Shown here: positions 8,348 through 16,395 of the stretch, piece after piece
How positions within the stretch are numbered: position 1 is the stretch's first letter
How the letters are laid out: each line of letters begins with the position of its first letter
DNA from: Telluria sp042683405
GTDB lineage: Bacteria; Pseudomonadota; Gammaproteobacteria; Burkholderiales; Burkholderiaceae_D
Direction of reading: 5' to 3'
DNA length: 64,000 nucleotides
Assembly (NCBI RefSeq): GCF_042683405.1
Contig: NZ_JBHUJS010000002.1
Location: 124,001 to 188,000, forward strand
The notes under the pieces: model-generated
The model's input: the letters and a program-made list of their open reading frames with translations, nothing else
What the model was told of the DNA's origin: nothing
The model's database searches: none
Program-made: the position numbers and the translations under genes

Positions 8348-9360
8348 TTTGCGCCCTCCTTGCGCGCCATCCCGGCCAGCATCAGCTTGGCGGCGGACAG
8401 GACGATAAACGTGATCGCGAACAGGATCAGGCCCAGCGCGTACAGCGAGGCCAGGTGCAGGTCCGACGCGGCTTCCGCGAATTCGTTGGCCAGCGTGGAC
8501 GAGATCGAATTGCCGGCGTCGAACAGCGATTTGGGCAGCTCGTGCGCGTTACCGATCACGAAGGTGACGGCCATGGTTTCGCCGAGCGCGCGGCCCAGCC
8601 CCAGCATCACGCCGCCGACCACGCCCGTCTTGGTGTACGGGAGCACGACCTTGCGCACCACTTCCCAGCGGGTGCAGCCCAGGCCATAGGCCGATTCCTT
8701 CAGTACCGCGGGCACCACCTCGAACACGTCGCGCATGACCGAGGCGATGAACGGGATGATCATCACTGCCAGGATGATGCCGGCGGTGAGCACGCCCAGG
8801 CCCATGGTCGGTCCGGAGAACAGCGGTCCGATGAACGGCAGGTGGCCGACCGTCTCCTTGAGGAAGGGCTGGACATGGTCGCCGAACATCGGCGCGAACA
8901 CGAACAGGCCCCACATGCCGTAGATGATCGACGGCACGCCGGCCAGCAGTTCGACCGCGGTGCCCATCGGGCGGCGCAGCCACACCGGGCAGATCTCGGT
9001 GAGGAACAGCGCGATGCCAAAGCTGATCGGGAACGCGATCACCAGTGCGATGACGGAAGTGATCAGGGTGCCGGCGATCGGGATCAGGGCGCCGTATTTG
9101 TCGTCGACGGGATCCCACTCGGCGGTGGAGACGAAGGCTGCGCCGAACTCCTTGAACGCCGGCAGCGAGCCCTGGATCAGGGATACGATGATCCCCAGAA
9201 GTACGAAAAGCACCGATGCCGCAAACAGCATGGTGGTCTTGTGGAAGATGAAGTCTTGTAGCCGCTGCCGCCGCATTACTGCATGCATGCGGGCGTCGCC
9301 ATGCTCTTGGTCTGCCGATCCGGTGTATGCCGTCATCGTGCTGTCTTGGGTTGTACTCAT
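8344..9360 (-). CDS. pstC: Phosphate ABC transporter permease PstC
   Basis: Partner permease of PstA, 338 residues with six or more membrane helices. Characteristic segments are GVPSIIYGMWGLFVFAP and the EAA loop VLKESAYGLGCTRWEVVRKV. A cytoplasmic N-terminus of about 45 residues precedes the first helix, longer than some PstC proteins but usual in this bacterial group. It follows pstS after 58 bp that contain a stable hairpin, which may protect the pstS message or reduce downstream expression. Confidence 0.95.
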   Translation of the reverse strand: MSTTQDSTMTAYTGSADQEHGDARMHAVMRRQRLQDFIFHKTTMLFAASVLFVLLGIIVSLIQGSLPAFKEFGAAFVSTAEWDPVDDKYGALIPIAGTLITSVIALVIAFPISFGIALFLTEICPVWLRRPMGTAVELLAGVPSIIYGMWGLFVFAPMFGDHVQPFLKETVGHLPFIGPLFSGPTMGLGVLTAGIILAVMIIPFIASVMRDVFEVVPAVLKESAYGLGCTRWEVVRKVVLPYTKTGVVGGVMLGLGRALGETMAVTFVIGNAHELPKSLFDAGNSISSTLANEFAEAASDLHLASLYALGLILFAITFIVLSAAKLMLAGMARKEGAK

Positions 9361-9369
9361 TATTATGTG

Positions 9370-9396
9370 AGCGCCCGGTCCGCGGAACCGGGCGCT
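9370..9396. repeat. Hairpin between pstS and pstC
   Basis: AGCGCCCGGT (9370-9379) and ACCGGGCGCT (9387-9396) form a perfect 10-bp stem with a 7-base loop. No T run follows it on the minus strand. A stem of this kind after a binding-protein gene commonly raises its expression over that of the membrane components by stabilising the 3' end or giving partial termination; that role is inferred here. Confidence 0.6.
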
Positions 9397-9418
9397 TTAT
9401 GTGTTGACGCTGTTTGGA

Positions 9419-10453
9419 TTACAGGATGGCCTTGCCCGAAGCGTCCTTCAGCTCGGTCTTCCAGTTTTGCTGCACCAGCTTGCTGACTGCTTCCGGCATC
9501 GGCACGTAGTCCAGTTCCACTGCTGCCGGGTCGCCGTTCTTGAACGCCCAGTCGAAGAACTTCAGCACTTCGCGGCCCTTTGCTGCGTCGGACTGCGACT
9601 TGTGCATGATGATGAACGATGCGCCGGTGATCGGCCACGCGCCCTTGCCCGCCTGGTTGGTCAGCACCACGCCGAAGCCGGGGGTCTTGGCCCAGTCGGC
9701 AGCGGCTGCAGCGGCCTTGAAGGTGCTGTCGTCAGGCTGCACGAACTCGCCGTTCTTGTTCTGCAGCTGGGTGTGCTGCATCTTGTTCTTCTTGGCGTAG
9801 GCGTATTCGACGTAGCCGATCGCGCCCTTGATGCGCTGCACGTTGGCGGCCACGCCTTCGTTGCCCTTGCCGCCCACGCCGACCGCCCACTTCACGGTGG
9901 TGCCTGCGCCGATGGTTTTCTGGAACTCAGGGCTGGACTTGGACAGGAAGTCGGTCCACAGGAACGAGGTGCCCGAGCTGTCCGCGCGGCGCACGACGGT
10001 GATCTCGTCGTCCGGCAGCTTGACGCCCGGGTTCAGGGCGACGATTTTCTGGTCGTTCCACTTGACGATCTTGCCCATGTAGATGTCCGCGACCACAGCG
10101 CCGGTCAGCTTCATCTGCCCTGGCTGCACGCCGGGCAGGTTCACGATAGGGACCACGCCGCCCATCACGACCGGGAACTGCATCAGGCCCGCTGCGTCCA
10201 GTTCTTCTTTTTTCAGCGGCATGTCCGAGGCGCCGAAATCGACCGTCTTGGCCTTGATCTGCTTGATGCCGGCGCCGGAGCCGACCGGCTGGTAGTTCAT
10301 GCCAGTACCAGTCACTTTCTTGTAATTTTCCGCCCACTTGGCGTAGATCGGATAAGGGAACGTAGCACCCGCGCCAGTGATGTCCGCAGCAGCGGCCGAA
10401 GACATTGCAATTGCGCTAACTACGGCAGAGATCACCAACTGTTTGATTCGCAT
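9419..10453 (-). CDS. pstS: Periplasmic phosphate-binding protein
   Basis: Binds phosphate in the periplasm and delivers it to PstCA. I place the start at the ATG at 10453, because MRIKQLVISAVVSAIAMSSA is a clear signal peptide and a purine-rich AAAAGGA stretch precedes it; any longer reading frame runs into the promoter. The mature protein begins ADITGAGATFPYP. Phosphate-site motifs TGAGATFPYPIY, GSGAGI and RADSSGTSFLWTDFL are present. It has 344 residues. It is first in the pst-pho block and has a Pho box upstream. Confidence 0.95.
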   Translation of the reverse strand: MRIKQLVISAVVSAIAMSSAAAADITGAGATFPYPIYAKWAENYKKVTGTGMNYQPVGSGAGIKQIKAKTVDFGASDMPLKKEELDAAGLMQFPVVMGGVVPIVNLPGVQPGQMKLTGAVVADIYMGKIVKWNDQKIVALNPGVKLPDDEITVVRRADSSGTSFLWTDFLSKSSPEFQKTIGAGTTVKWAVGVGGKGNEGVAANVQRIKGAIGYVEYAYAKKNKMQHTQLQNKNGEFVQPDDSTFKAAAAAADWAKTPGFGVVLTNQAGKGAWPITGASFIIMHKSQSDAAKGREVLKFFDWAFKNGDPAAVELDYVPMPEAVSKLVQQNWKTELKDASGKAIL

Positions 10454-10495
10454 GTCGTTTTCCTTTTGTGTGGAAGAGTGGTTGTGACGCTTCGC

Positions 10496-10530
10496 AGTGT
10501 AAGGACCGAATATGACGCGTTTATGACATT
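10496..10530 (-). promoter_or_regulatory. Pho box and promoter of pstS
   Basis: On the minus strand two PhoB half-sites, TGTCA (10528-10524) and CGTCA (10517-10513), are spaced 11 bases apart as TGTCATAAACGCGTCATA. This closely fits the known Pho box. A candidate -10 TACACT (10501-10496) follows nine bases after the box, so the box replaces the -35 element, as at PhoB-activated promoters. Confidence 0.8.
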
Positions 10531-10629
10531 GCAAAATATTTGTGGCGAGCGTCGGCACGGCGATATTACAAGTGTGACGGGACACGCGGCGCTGCTATGG
10601 CGCCGGGAAATTGATGACAAAAAGGAAAC

Positions 10630-10666
10630 TTGGCGGAATCCGCCATAACATGGCCGATTCCGCCAA
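10630..10666. repeat. Inverted repeat TTGGCGGAATC
   Basis: TTGGCGGAATC (10630-10640) and its exact complement GATTCCGCCAA (10656-10666) flank a 15-base spacer. The left arm also contains the start of a smaller palindrome, GGCGGAATCCGCC, so two alternative foldings exist. It abuts the next hairpin by sharing bases 10665-10666. Confidence 0.6.
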
Positions 10667-10705
10667 AAGGAGGGGAGTGTCCGAAGGGGGCACTCCCCTC
10701 CTTTT
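10665..10705. terminator. Strong bidirectional terminator-like hairpin
   Basis: AAAAGGAGGGGAGTG (10665-10679) and CACTCCCCTCCTTTT (10691-10705) are perfect 15-base complements around an 11-base loop. The arms end in A and T runs on both strands, so it could stop transcripts in either direction and would separate pstS from whatever lies to its right. Confidence 0.65.
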
Positions 10706-11186
10706 CAGCATCCGAAACCGAAAGAAGAGGTCATGGCCGCGCACAAGCCAGGCCGACAACGACTCACCTGCGGATGTCAGGGTGATTGCCGCAGAACCGG
10801 CCCGCTCCAGGGACAAAGCTCGTCTAGCCAAAAGCCCGATGGCCCTTTGGGAAGCGCGAAGCCGAGCAACACTGGATGCACCTCATATCCTAATGCCGCG
10901 AACGATCTCGCAATTCGCAGCCTGCGCTGCCGCAGGATCGGGCCATAATGTGGACGTCCCCCCGGCGTTCCGCGGCGAGAGAAGTACTGAATGAAATGGA
11001 GATGCTCCCTACCCACAATTGATCGCATGAGCCTCCAACGCTGGAGCACGGGTAAAGGATGCGTTTGCCGCTTCAACAAGCGGTAGGAGGAGTCGAAACG
11101 GCGATATTTGCTATGCGACAGTTTCGGCCTGAAGTTATACAAGAATCGCCTTTCCATACAACTCCCTGTCGTCTGGTTGGCGCCGC

Positions 11187-11513
11187 CTATTTGAGGAACT
11201 TCGAGATCAGCATCATGGCGGCCACGTCCACCTGGGTGAACGTGATGCCGACCTTGAACTCATCGCCGCTGAGCATGCAGTAGGCGATCGTGCCGCGCGC
11301 CTCGACAGGCTGGGACTGGCCGTCGAACGACAGCTCGAAGCGCACGCGCGCAGGAGCACCAATGCGTACGGGTTCGGGGGTCGCCAGGCCGACTCCGTTT
11401 TCCGAGAGGTCGACCGTGCGCACCCACACGGGCGATTTCGAATCTACCGAAATCAGCGCCTTGGTCTTCATGGGCTTGCGCTGCCCTCCCCGTCGTTCAA
11501 TCGTCGGTAGCAT
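11187..11513 (-). CDS. PilZ-domain protein
   Basis: A small PilZ-domain protein of about 108 residues. The N-terminal basic motif ERRGGQRKP supplies the RxxxR-type arginines, and DLSENGVGL supplies the (D/N)xSxxG motif that contacts cyclic di-GMP. I prefer the ATG at 11513 (MLPTIERR). A GTG at 11540 would add nine residues and overlap the radA 3' end. Several GGDEF/EAL proteins are encoded in this window, but direct partnership cannot be inferred. The output process is unknown. Confidence 0.85.
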   Translation of the reverse strand: MLPTIERRGGQRKPMKTKALISVDSKSPVWVRTVDLSENGVGLATPEPVRIGAPARVRFELSFDGQSQPVEARGTIAYCMLSGDEFKVGITFTQVDVAAMMLISKFLK

Positions 11514-11526
11514 GTTGGTCGGTCTC

Positions 11527-12903
11527 TCAGTCCAGTTCACGCAGCTTGTTCATGGCGTCGTCGATGCGCTCCACCGCGACGATCTTCATTCCCTCGATCG
11601 GCTGGCGCGGCGCGTTCGCCTTCGGGATCACGGCGATGGAGAAGCCCAGCTTGGCCGCTTCGCGCAGGCGCTCCTGGCCGCGCGGCGCCGGCCGGATCTC
11701 GCCGGCCAGGCCGACTTCGCCGAACACCACCAGGCCGCGCGGCAGCGCCTTGTTGCGCATCGACGAGTTAATCGCGAGCAGGACAGCCAGGTCGGCCGCC
11801 GGTTCGGTGATCTTGACGCCGCCGACCGCATTGATGAAGACATCCTGGTCGAAGGCGGCGATGCCGGCGTGCCGGTGCAGCACCGCCAGCAGCATCGCCA
11901 GCCGGTTCTGCTCCAGGCCGACCGACAGGCGGCGCGCGTTGGGCAGGTGGCTGGCGTCGACCAGCGCCTGCACCTCGACCAGCAGCGGGCGCGTGCCCTC
12001 CTGGGTGACCATCACGCAGGAACCCGGCACCTGGTTGTCGTGCTGCGACAGGAACAGTGCGGACGGGTTGGACACGCCCTTCAGGCCCTTCTCCGTCATC
12101 GCGAACACGCCCAGCTCGTTGACCGCGCCAAAACGGTTCTTGATGGCGCGCACCAGGCGGAAGCTCGACTGCGTGTCGCCCTCGAAGTACAGCACGGTAT
12201 CGACGATGTGTTCCAGCACGCGCGGACCGGCCAGCGCGCCTTCCTTGGTGACATGGCCGACCAGGATGATGGTCACGCCGGTCTGCTTGGCCACGCGGGT
12301 CAGCTGCGCCGCGCATTCGCGCACCTGCGCCACCGAACCGGGCGCGGAAGTCAGCGCATCGGAATACAGGGTCTGGATGGAGTCGATCACCGCCACGTCG
12401 GGACGCAGGTCGGCGATGGTGCCAAGGATTTTCTCGAGCTGGATCTCGGCCTGCAGCTTCAGTTCGCGCGCATCGACCGCGAGCCGGCGCGCCCGCAGCG
12501 CGATTTGCGCGCCGGATTCCTCGCCGCTCACGTACAGCACGTTCTTGGTGGCGCCCAGCGAGGCCAGCGCCTGCAGCAGCAGGGTCGACTTGCCGATGCC
12601 CGGATCGCCGCCGATCAGCACCACGCCGCCGGCCACCAGGCCGCCGCCCAGCACGCGGTCGAACTCCTCGATGCCGGTGCCGAAGCGCGGCACGTCGATC
12701 GCCTCGATATCGGCCAGCGACAGCACCGGCGCGGTCTGCGCCAGGCTGCGGTGCGCCGTCTGCGACATGCGATTCAGGCCGGGCGCCTCGACCGCGCTTT
12801 CGACCAGCGTGTTCCAGGCCTGGCACGCGGAGCACTGCCCGGTCCATTTGGAGCTGATCCCGCCGCAATCGCTGCAGGTGTACTGTGTTTTTGGCTTGGC
12901 CAT
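11527..12903 (-). CDS. radA: DNA repair protein RadA
   Basis: RecA-related ATPase that drives branch migration during recombinational repair. The start at 12903 gives MAKPKTQYTCSDCGG and 458 residues. Features in order: a four-cysteine zinc motif (Cys10, 13, 24, 27), Walker A GGDPGIGKST, the RadA-specific KNRFG motif (within KNRFGAVNELG), and a C-terminal Lon-protease-like domain (FGEVGLAGEIRP). The ATG overlaps the alr stop by one base (TGATG), so alr and radA are translationally coupled. Confidence 0.95.
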   Translation of the reverse strand: MAKPKTQYTCSDCGGISSKWTGQCSACQAWNTLVESAVEAPGLNRMSQTAHRSLAQTAPVLSLADIEAIDVPRFGTGIEEFDRVLGGGLVAGGVVLIGGDPGIGKSTLLLQALASLGATKNVLYVSGEESGAQIALRARRLAVDARELKLQAEIQLEKILGTIADLRPDVAVIDSIQTLYSDALTSAPGSVAQVRECAAQLTRVAKQTGVTIILVGHVTKEGALAGPRVLEHIVDTVLYFEGDTQSSFRLVRAIKNRFGAVNELGVFAMTEKGLKGVSNPSALFLSQHDNQVPGSCVMVTQEGTRPLLVEVQALVDASHLPNARRLSVGLEQNRLAMLLAVLHRHAGIAAFDQDVFINAVGGVKITEPAADLAVLLAINSSMRNKALPRGLVVFGEVGLAGEIRPAPRGQERLREAAKLGFSIAVIPKANAPRQPIEGMKIVAVERIDDAMNKLRELD

Positions 12904-14009
12904 CAGGCGTCCGGCAAGAGATTGCGTTCTTCGAAGCGCACGCGGGCAGCCACGGCGCACATCAGTTCATAGCCGATCGTGCCGGCGGCGTGGGCCACCT
13001 CGTCGATCGGCAGTTCGCTGCCCCACAGGGTGGCGGTGGAACCGACGCGCGCCTGCGGCACCGGGGTCAGGTCCACGGCCATCATGTCCATCGAGACGCG
13101 CCCGACCAGCGTGGTGCGCACGCCATCGACCACCACCGGCGCGCCGTGCGGCGCGTGGCGCGGGTAGCCGTCGGCATAGCCGCAGGCCAGGATGCCGACC
13201 CGCATCGGGCCCGGCGCGACGAAGCGGCTGCCGTAGCCGACCGTGTCGCCGGCTTCCAGCTCCTGCACGGCGATCACGCCGGCGGTCAGGGTCATGGTGG
13301 GCAGCAGGCCCAGTTCTTCGGAGGTGCCGCAGCCGGGCGTGCCGCCGTACAGCATGATGCCCGGGCGGATCCAGTCCTCGGACAGGCTTTCGCCCAGGCC
13401 CGAGCGCAGCAGCACGCCGCCGGAATTGGACAGGCTGCGGTCGCCCGGCAGCCCGTCCGCGCCTTCGCAGAAGCGGCGCACCTGCTCCATCATGGGCAGG
13501 CGCGGATGCTCCAGTTCGTCCGCGTTGGCAAAGTGGGTCATCAGGGTAATGTCGCGTACCGCCGGGATCGCGCGCAGGCGCTCGTAGGCGGCGCGGTAGT
13601 CGCGCGGCTTGAAGCCGAGGCGGTTCATCCCGGTGTTCATCTTTAAATAGAGGTCGACCGGCTGGCTCAGGGCTGCCGATTCCAGCATCGCGATCTGTTC
13701 GGTGCAGTGGATCGCCGCGTGCAGCCGGTGCTGGGCCAGGAGCGCGCAGTCGGACGTTTCAAAGAAGCCTTCCAGCAGCAGGATCGGGCGCGTCCAGCCC
13801 AGCTCGCGCAGGCGCACCGCGTTCTCCAGCTCGATCAGCGCCAGGCCGTCGGCCGCCGCGAAACCGCGCATGCCGCGCTCCAGGCCGTGTCCATACGCAT
13901 TCGCCTTCACCACGGCCCAGGCGCGGGTGCCGGGTGCGCTCGCGCGGGCGCGCTGCAGGTTGTGGGCCATCGCGTCGAGATGGATGGTGGCGGTAGTCGG
14001 CCTTGGCAT
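12903..14009 (-). CDS. alr: Alanine racemase
   Basis: PLP enzyme interconverting L- and D-alanine for peptidoglycan. With the ATG at 14009 (MPRPTTATIHLDAM) the protein has 368 residues, a normal length. The PLP lysine is Lys35 in VVKANAYGHG, and the C-terminal domain carries the catalytic tyrosine in GYGSRF and the VSMDMMAVDLT signature. An upstream in-frame ATG adds 33 basic residues unlike the family, so I reject it. It overlaps radA and is divergent from lplT. Confidence 0.95.
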   Translation of the reverse strand: MPRPTTATIHLDAMAHNLQRARASAPGTRAWAVVKANAYGHGLERGMRGFAAADGLALIELENAVRLRELGWTRPILLLEGFFETSDCALLAQHRLHAAIHCTEQIAMLESAALSQPVDLYLKMNTGMNRLGFKPRDYRAAYERLRAIPAVRDITLMTHFANADELEHPRLPMMEQVRRFCEGADGLPGDRSLSNSGGVLLRSGLGESLSEDWIRPGIMLYGGTPGCGTSEELGLLPTMTLTAGVIAVQELEAGDTVGYGSRFVAPGPMRVGILACGYADGYPRHAPHGAPVVVDGVRTTLVGRVSMDMMAVDLTPVPQARVGSTATLWGSELPIDEVAHAAGTIGYELMCAVAARVRFEERNLLPDA

Positions 14010-14091
14010 GACGGTACAGTAGTGGATGCAAAGCCGATATTTTACCGGACGCAAGGCCTTCCGGAGGGCCGCCGCAGCGGTCCGCCGTTTC

Positions 14092-14120
14092 TTTGGGATC
14101 GCATCCATTCATGGTATAAA
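14092..14120 (+). promoter_or_regulatory. Possible promoter of lplT
   Basis: TTTGGG (14092-14097) and TATAAA (14115-14120) are separated by 17 bases, about 30 bp before the lplT ATG. The -35 match is weak. Confidence 0.35.
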
Positions 14121-14150
14121 GCAACCCACACTAGTTTTTAGCCTTGTCGA

Positions 14151-15413
14151 ATGAACCGTGGTTTTTATACCATCATGGCGGCGCAGTTTTTTTCGTCGCT
14201 GGCGGACAACGCACTGTTGTTCGTCGCGATTGACCTGCTCGTCTCCATGAATGCGCCGGCGTCGCTGACGCCATTGCTCAAGCTGTCATTCGTCCTTTTC
14301 TACGTCCTGCTGGCTGCGTTTGTCGGTGCTTTCGCCGACGCGCTGCCGAAGGGCCGTGTCATGTTCATCGCGAACCTGATCAAGATTGCCGGGTGTTCGC
14401 TGATCTTCTTTACCGTGCATCCGCTGATGGCGTATGCAGTGGTGGGCTTCGGCGCGGCCGTCTATTCGCCCGCCAAGTACGGCATCCTGACCGAACTGCT
14501 GCCACCTGAAAAACTGGTGCCCGCCAACGGCTGGATCGAAGGCCTGACCGTCATGTCGATCATCCTCGGCACCGTGATGGGCGGCGCGCTGGTTTCCGCG
14601 CGCGTGTCCGAATACCTGCTGGGGATCGACCTGCCCGGCATCGACACCGGCATCACGACCACCACCGACGCCGCGCTGACCGTCGTGATCGGCATTTACG
14701 CACTGGCCACGCTGTTCAACCTGCGCATCCCCGATACCGGCGCGCGCTACGAGCACCAGGAGCGCAATCCGCTCAAGCTGATCACCGATTTCGCCAACTG
14801 CTCGGCCACCCTGTGGCGCGACAAGCTGGGCCAGATTTCGCTGGCGGTGACCACGCTGTTCTGGGGCGCGGGCGCGACGCTGCAGCTGATCGTCCTGAAG
14901 TGGGCGGAAAAATCGCTGCACATGCCATTCGATAAAGCGACCAGCCTGGTGGGCGTGGTGGCGATCGGCGTGGCGGTGGGCGCCGCTGCCGCCGCACAGA
15001 TCATCCCGCTGCGCAAATCGCTGACCGTCATCCCGCTGGGCATCATCATGGGCATGATCGTGGTGCTGATGGTGGCGGTGACGAACGTGGTGATCGCCTA
15101 TCCGCTGCTGATCCTGATCGGCGTGCTGTCCGGCTTCTTCGTGGTGCCGATGAACGCATTGCTGCAGCACCGCGGCCACGTCCTGATGAGCGCGGGCCAT
15201 TCGATCGCGGTGCAGAACTTTAACGAGAACCTGTCGATCCTGACCATGCTCGCGATTTACGCGGCGCTGATCACGCTGAACGTGGACCTGGACGTGATCA
15301 TCGTGCTGTTCGGACTGTCGATCGCCGGCATCATGTACCTGATCATGCGCCGCCATGCGGCCAACCAGCGCGAGCACGATTCGCTGGCACTGATCGGCGA
15401 GCACAAACATTGA
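14151..15413 (+). CDS. lplT: Lysophospholipid transporter LplT (MFS)
   Basis: Inner-membrane flippase that returns lysophospholipids to the cytoplasm for re-acylation. The 420-residue protein has about twelve hydrophobic helices and the LplT-like start MNRGFYTIMAAQFFSSLADN. Further family signs are SPAKYGILTELLPPEKLVPANGW (quoted in part: PAKYGILTELLP) and QNFNENLSILTM. In Enterobacteria the partner acyltransferase Aas lies next to it; here no aas is adjacent. It is divergent from alr and is followed by a GGGGAC-type palindrome. Confidence 0.93.
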   Translation: MNRGFYTIMAAQFFSSLADNALLFVAIDLLVSMNAPASLTPLLKLSFVLFYVLLAAFVGAFADALPKGRVMFIANLIKIAGCSLIFFTVHPLMAYAVVGFGAAVYSPAKYGILTELLPPEKLVPANGWIEGLTVMSIILGTVMGGALVSARVSEYLLGIDLPGIDTGITTTTDAALTVVIGIYALATLFNLRIPDTGARYEHQERNPLKLITDFANCSATLWRDKLGQISLAVTTLFWGAGATLQLIVLKWAEKSLHMPFDKATSLVGVVAIGVAVGAAAAAQIIPLRKSLTVIPLGIIMGMIVVLMVAVTNVVIAYPLLILIGVLSGFFVVPMNALLQHRGHVLMSAGHSIAVQNFNENLSILTMLAIYAALITLNVDLDVIIVLFGLSIAGIMYLIMRRHAANQREHDSLALIGEHKH

Positions 15414-15419
15414 ATGGAT

Positions 15420-15445
15420 GGGGACTGTCCATGCGGACCGTCCCC
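15420..15445. repeat. GGGGAC/GTCCCC palindrome after lplT
   Basis: GGGGACTGTCC (15420-15430) and GGACCGTCCCC (15435-15445) pair around ATGC with one central mismatch, the same design as the palindrome at 3925-3962. It lies between convergent lplT and the DUF1853 gene and may act as a terminator. Confidence 0.6.
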
Positions 15446-15450
15446 AACTT

Positions 15451-16395
15451 CTATCCCACCCGGCGGCTCGCGGCGCGGCCGCGCCAGTCGTCCGGCACCA
15501 CGAATGCACGCTCGCATTCGGTCCACACTCCCCCATCCTCGCGCATCGACGCCACCAGCATCGGCATCGCCGGCGCTGCGAAGTGTTCCGCTACCTGCCC
15601 GGCGAGCGCCTCGCGCGCCAGCACAGCGCCGGCGTCGCCGGTCCGCGCCGGCGCCAGCCACTCCATCCGCGCCAGCGGCATGAACCAGTCGCCCTCGAGC
15701 TGCTCCAGTTCGCCCGCGCTGCACCAGGTGCCGCGGCAGTGCTGCGGATCGAGTCCTTCCAGCCCACTGACGGTCCCGCGCGGATAAAACAGCCAGCCCT
15801 TGACCAGGGCCTGCGCGCGCGCGACGGGGCGCGGCAGCACGGCCTGCGCTGCCGGGTGGTCCGCCAGCGCCAGCTGCTTGCTGGTGATCTTGCGCATTTT
15901 CTGCCCGAGGCTGTCGGCCAGGTTGGGGCCGACCAGCGAATCCAGCTGGTCCGGCCAGACGCCCTCCAGAAGGTAGAACTTGGTGGCGAACTCGATGTGC
16001 AGCGCCTTGCCGCCACCCGCATCGAGCAGGAAATCGAACTCGCCGACCGTGTCGTTGCGCGCCGCCCGCACCTGCAAGCCGTGCGCGACCAGCGTGCCCT
16101 GTTCGCGGAAATAAAAGGCGATCAGCTTCTCCGCGTACAGGCCAAGGCGGGTGTAGGCGCGCTCGCCCAGCGCCGCCAGCAACGGCGACGGATCGGCATC
16201 CAGGCCGAGCAGCCAGTCGCGCAGCGCGGCGTCCGGTTCGGGCAGCGTGGCGATCTTGCCTTGCCAGTGAGGGTGCACGGGGTCGAGCAGCCCTGGCGAG
16301 TCGAGAAGCCAGGCAAGCGTCCGGACGTGGGGATTGGAGAGCTGGCTCCAGGCCCGCGCGAAGCGGGCCTGGTAGTTGTCAGGCGGGCGGTCCAT
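15451..16395 (-). CDS. DUF1853-family protein
   Basis: Uncharacterised protein of about 314 residues. The start MDRPPDNYQARF at 16395 is preferred because the longer frame adds proline-rich residues read from within the preceding gene. A conserved-looking core, GEFDFLL...HIEFATKFYL, places Asp, Glu and Lys as in PD-(D/E)XK nuclease-like folds; that comparison is an inference. The gene overlaps the 3' end of the uracil-DNA glycosylase-like gene by 17 bp, so the two are probably co-expressed. Function unknown. Confidence 0.8.
   Translation of the reverse strand: MDRPPDNYQARFARAWSQLSNPHVRTLAWLLDSPGLLDPVHPHWQGKIATLPEPDAALRDWLLGLDADPSPLLAALGERAYTRLGLYAEKLIAFYFREQGTLVAHGLQVRAARNDTVGEFDFLLDAGGGKALHIEFATKFYLLEGVWPDQLDSLVGPNLADSLGQKMRKITSKQLALADHPAAQAVLPRPVARAQALVKGWLFYPRGTVSGLEGLDPQHCRGTWCSAGELEQLEGDWFMPLARMEWLAPARTGDAGAVLAREALAGQVAEHFAAPAMPMLVASMREDGGVWTECERAFVVPDDWRGRAASRRVG

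Larger units (their letters stand above)
10531..11186. other. Gene-poor interval of lower GC between pstS and the PilZ gene
   Basis: About 650 bp with no convincing gene. It holds two consecutive inverted repeats near 10630-10705 (separate entries). Beyond about 10730 the base composition is visibly less GC-rich than the surroundings. A minus-strand reading frame at 10777-11157 (126 codons) has a GGGAG site before its ATG but looks like no family I know and is rich in Arg, Pro and Leu, as chance frames are. I regard it as doubtful. Confidence 0.5.

Noticed and set aside
10777..11157. A 126-codon gene downstream of the PilZ gene
   Set aside because: It has a ribosome site, but composition is atypical and no family or domain is visible. 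Not listed as a gene.
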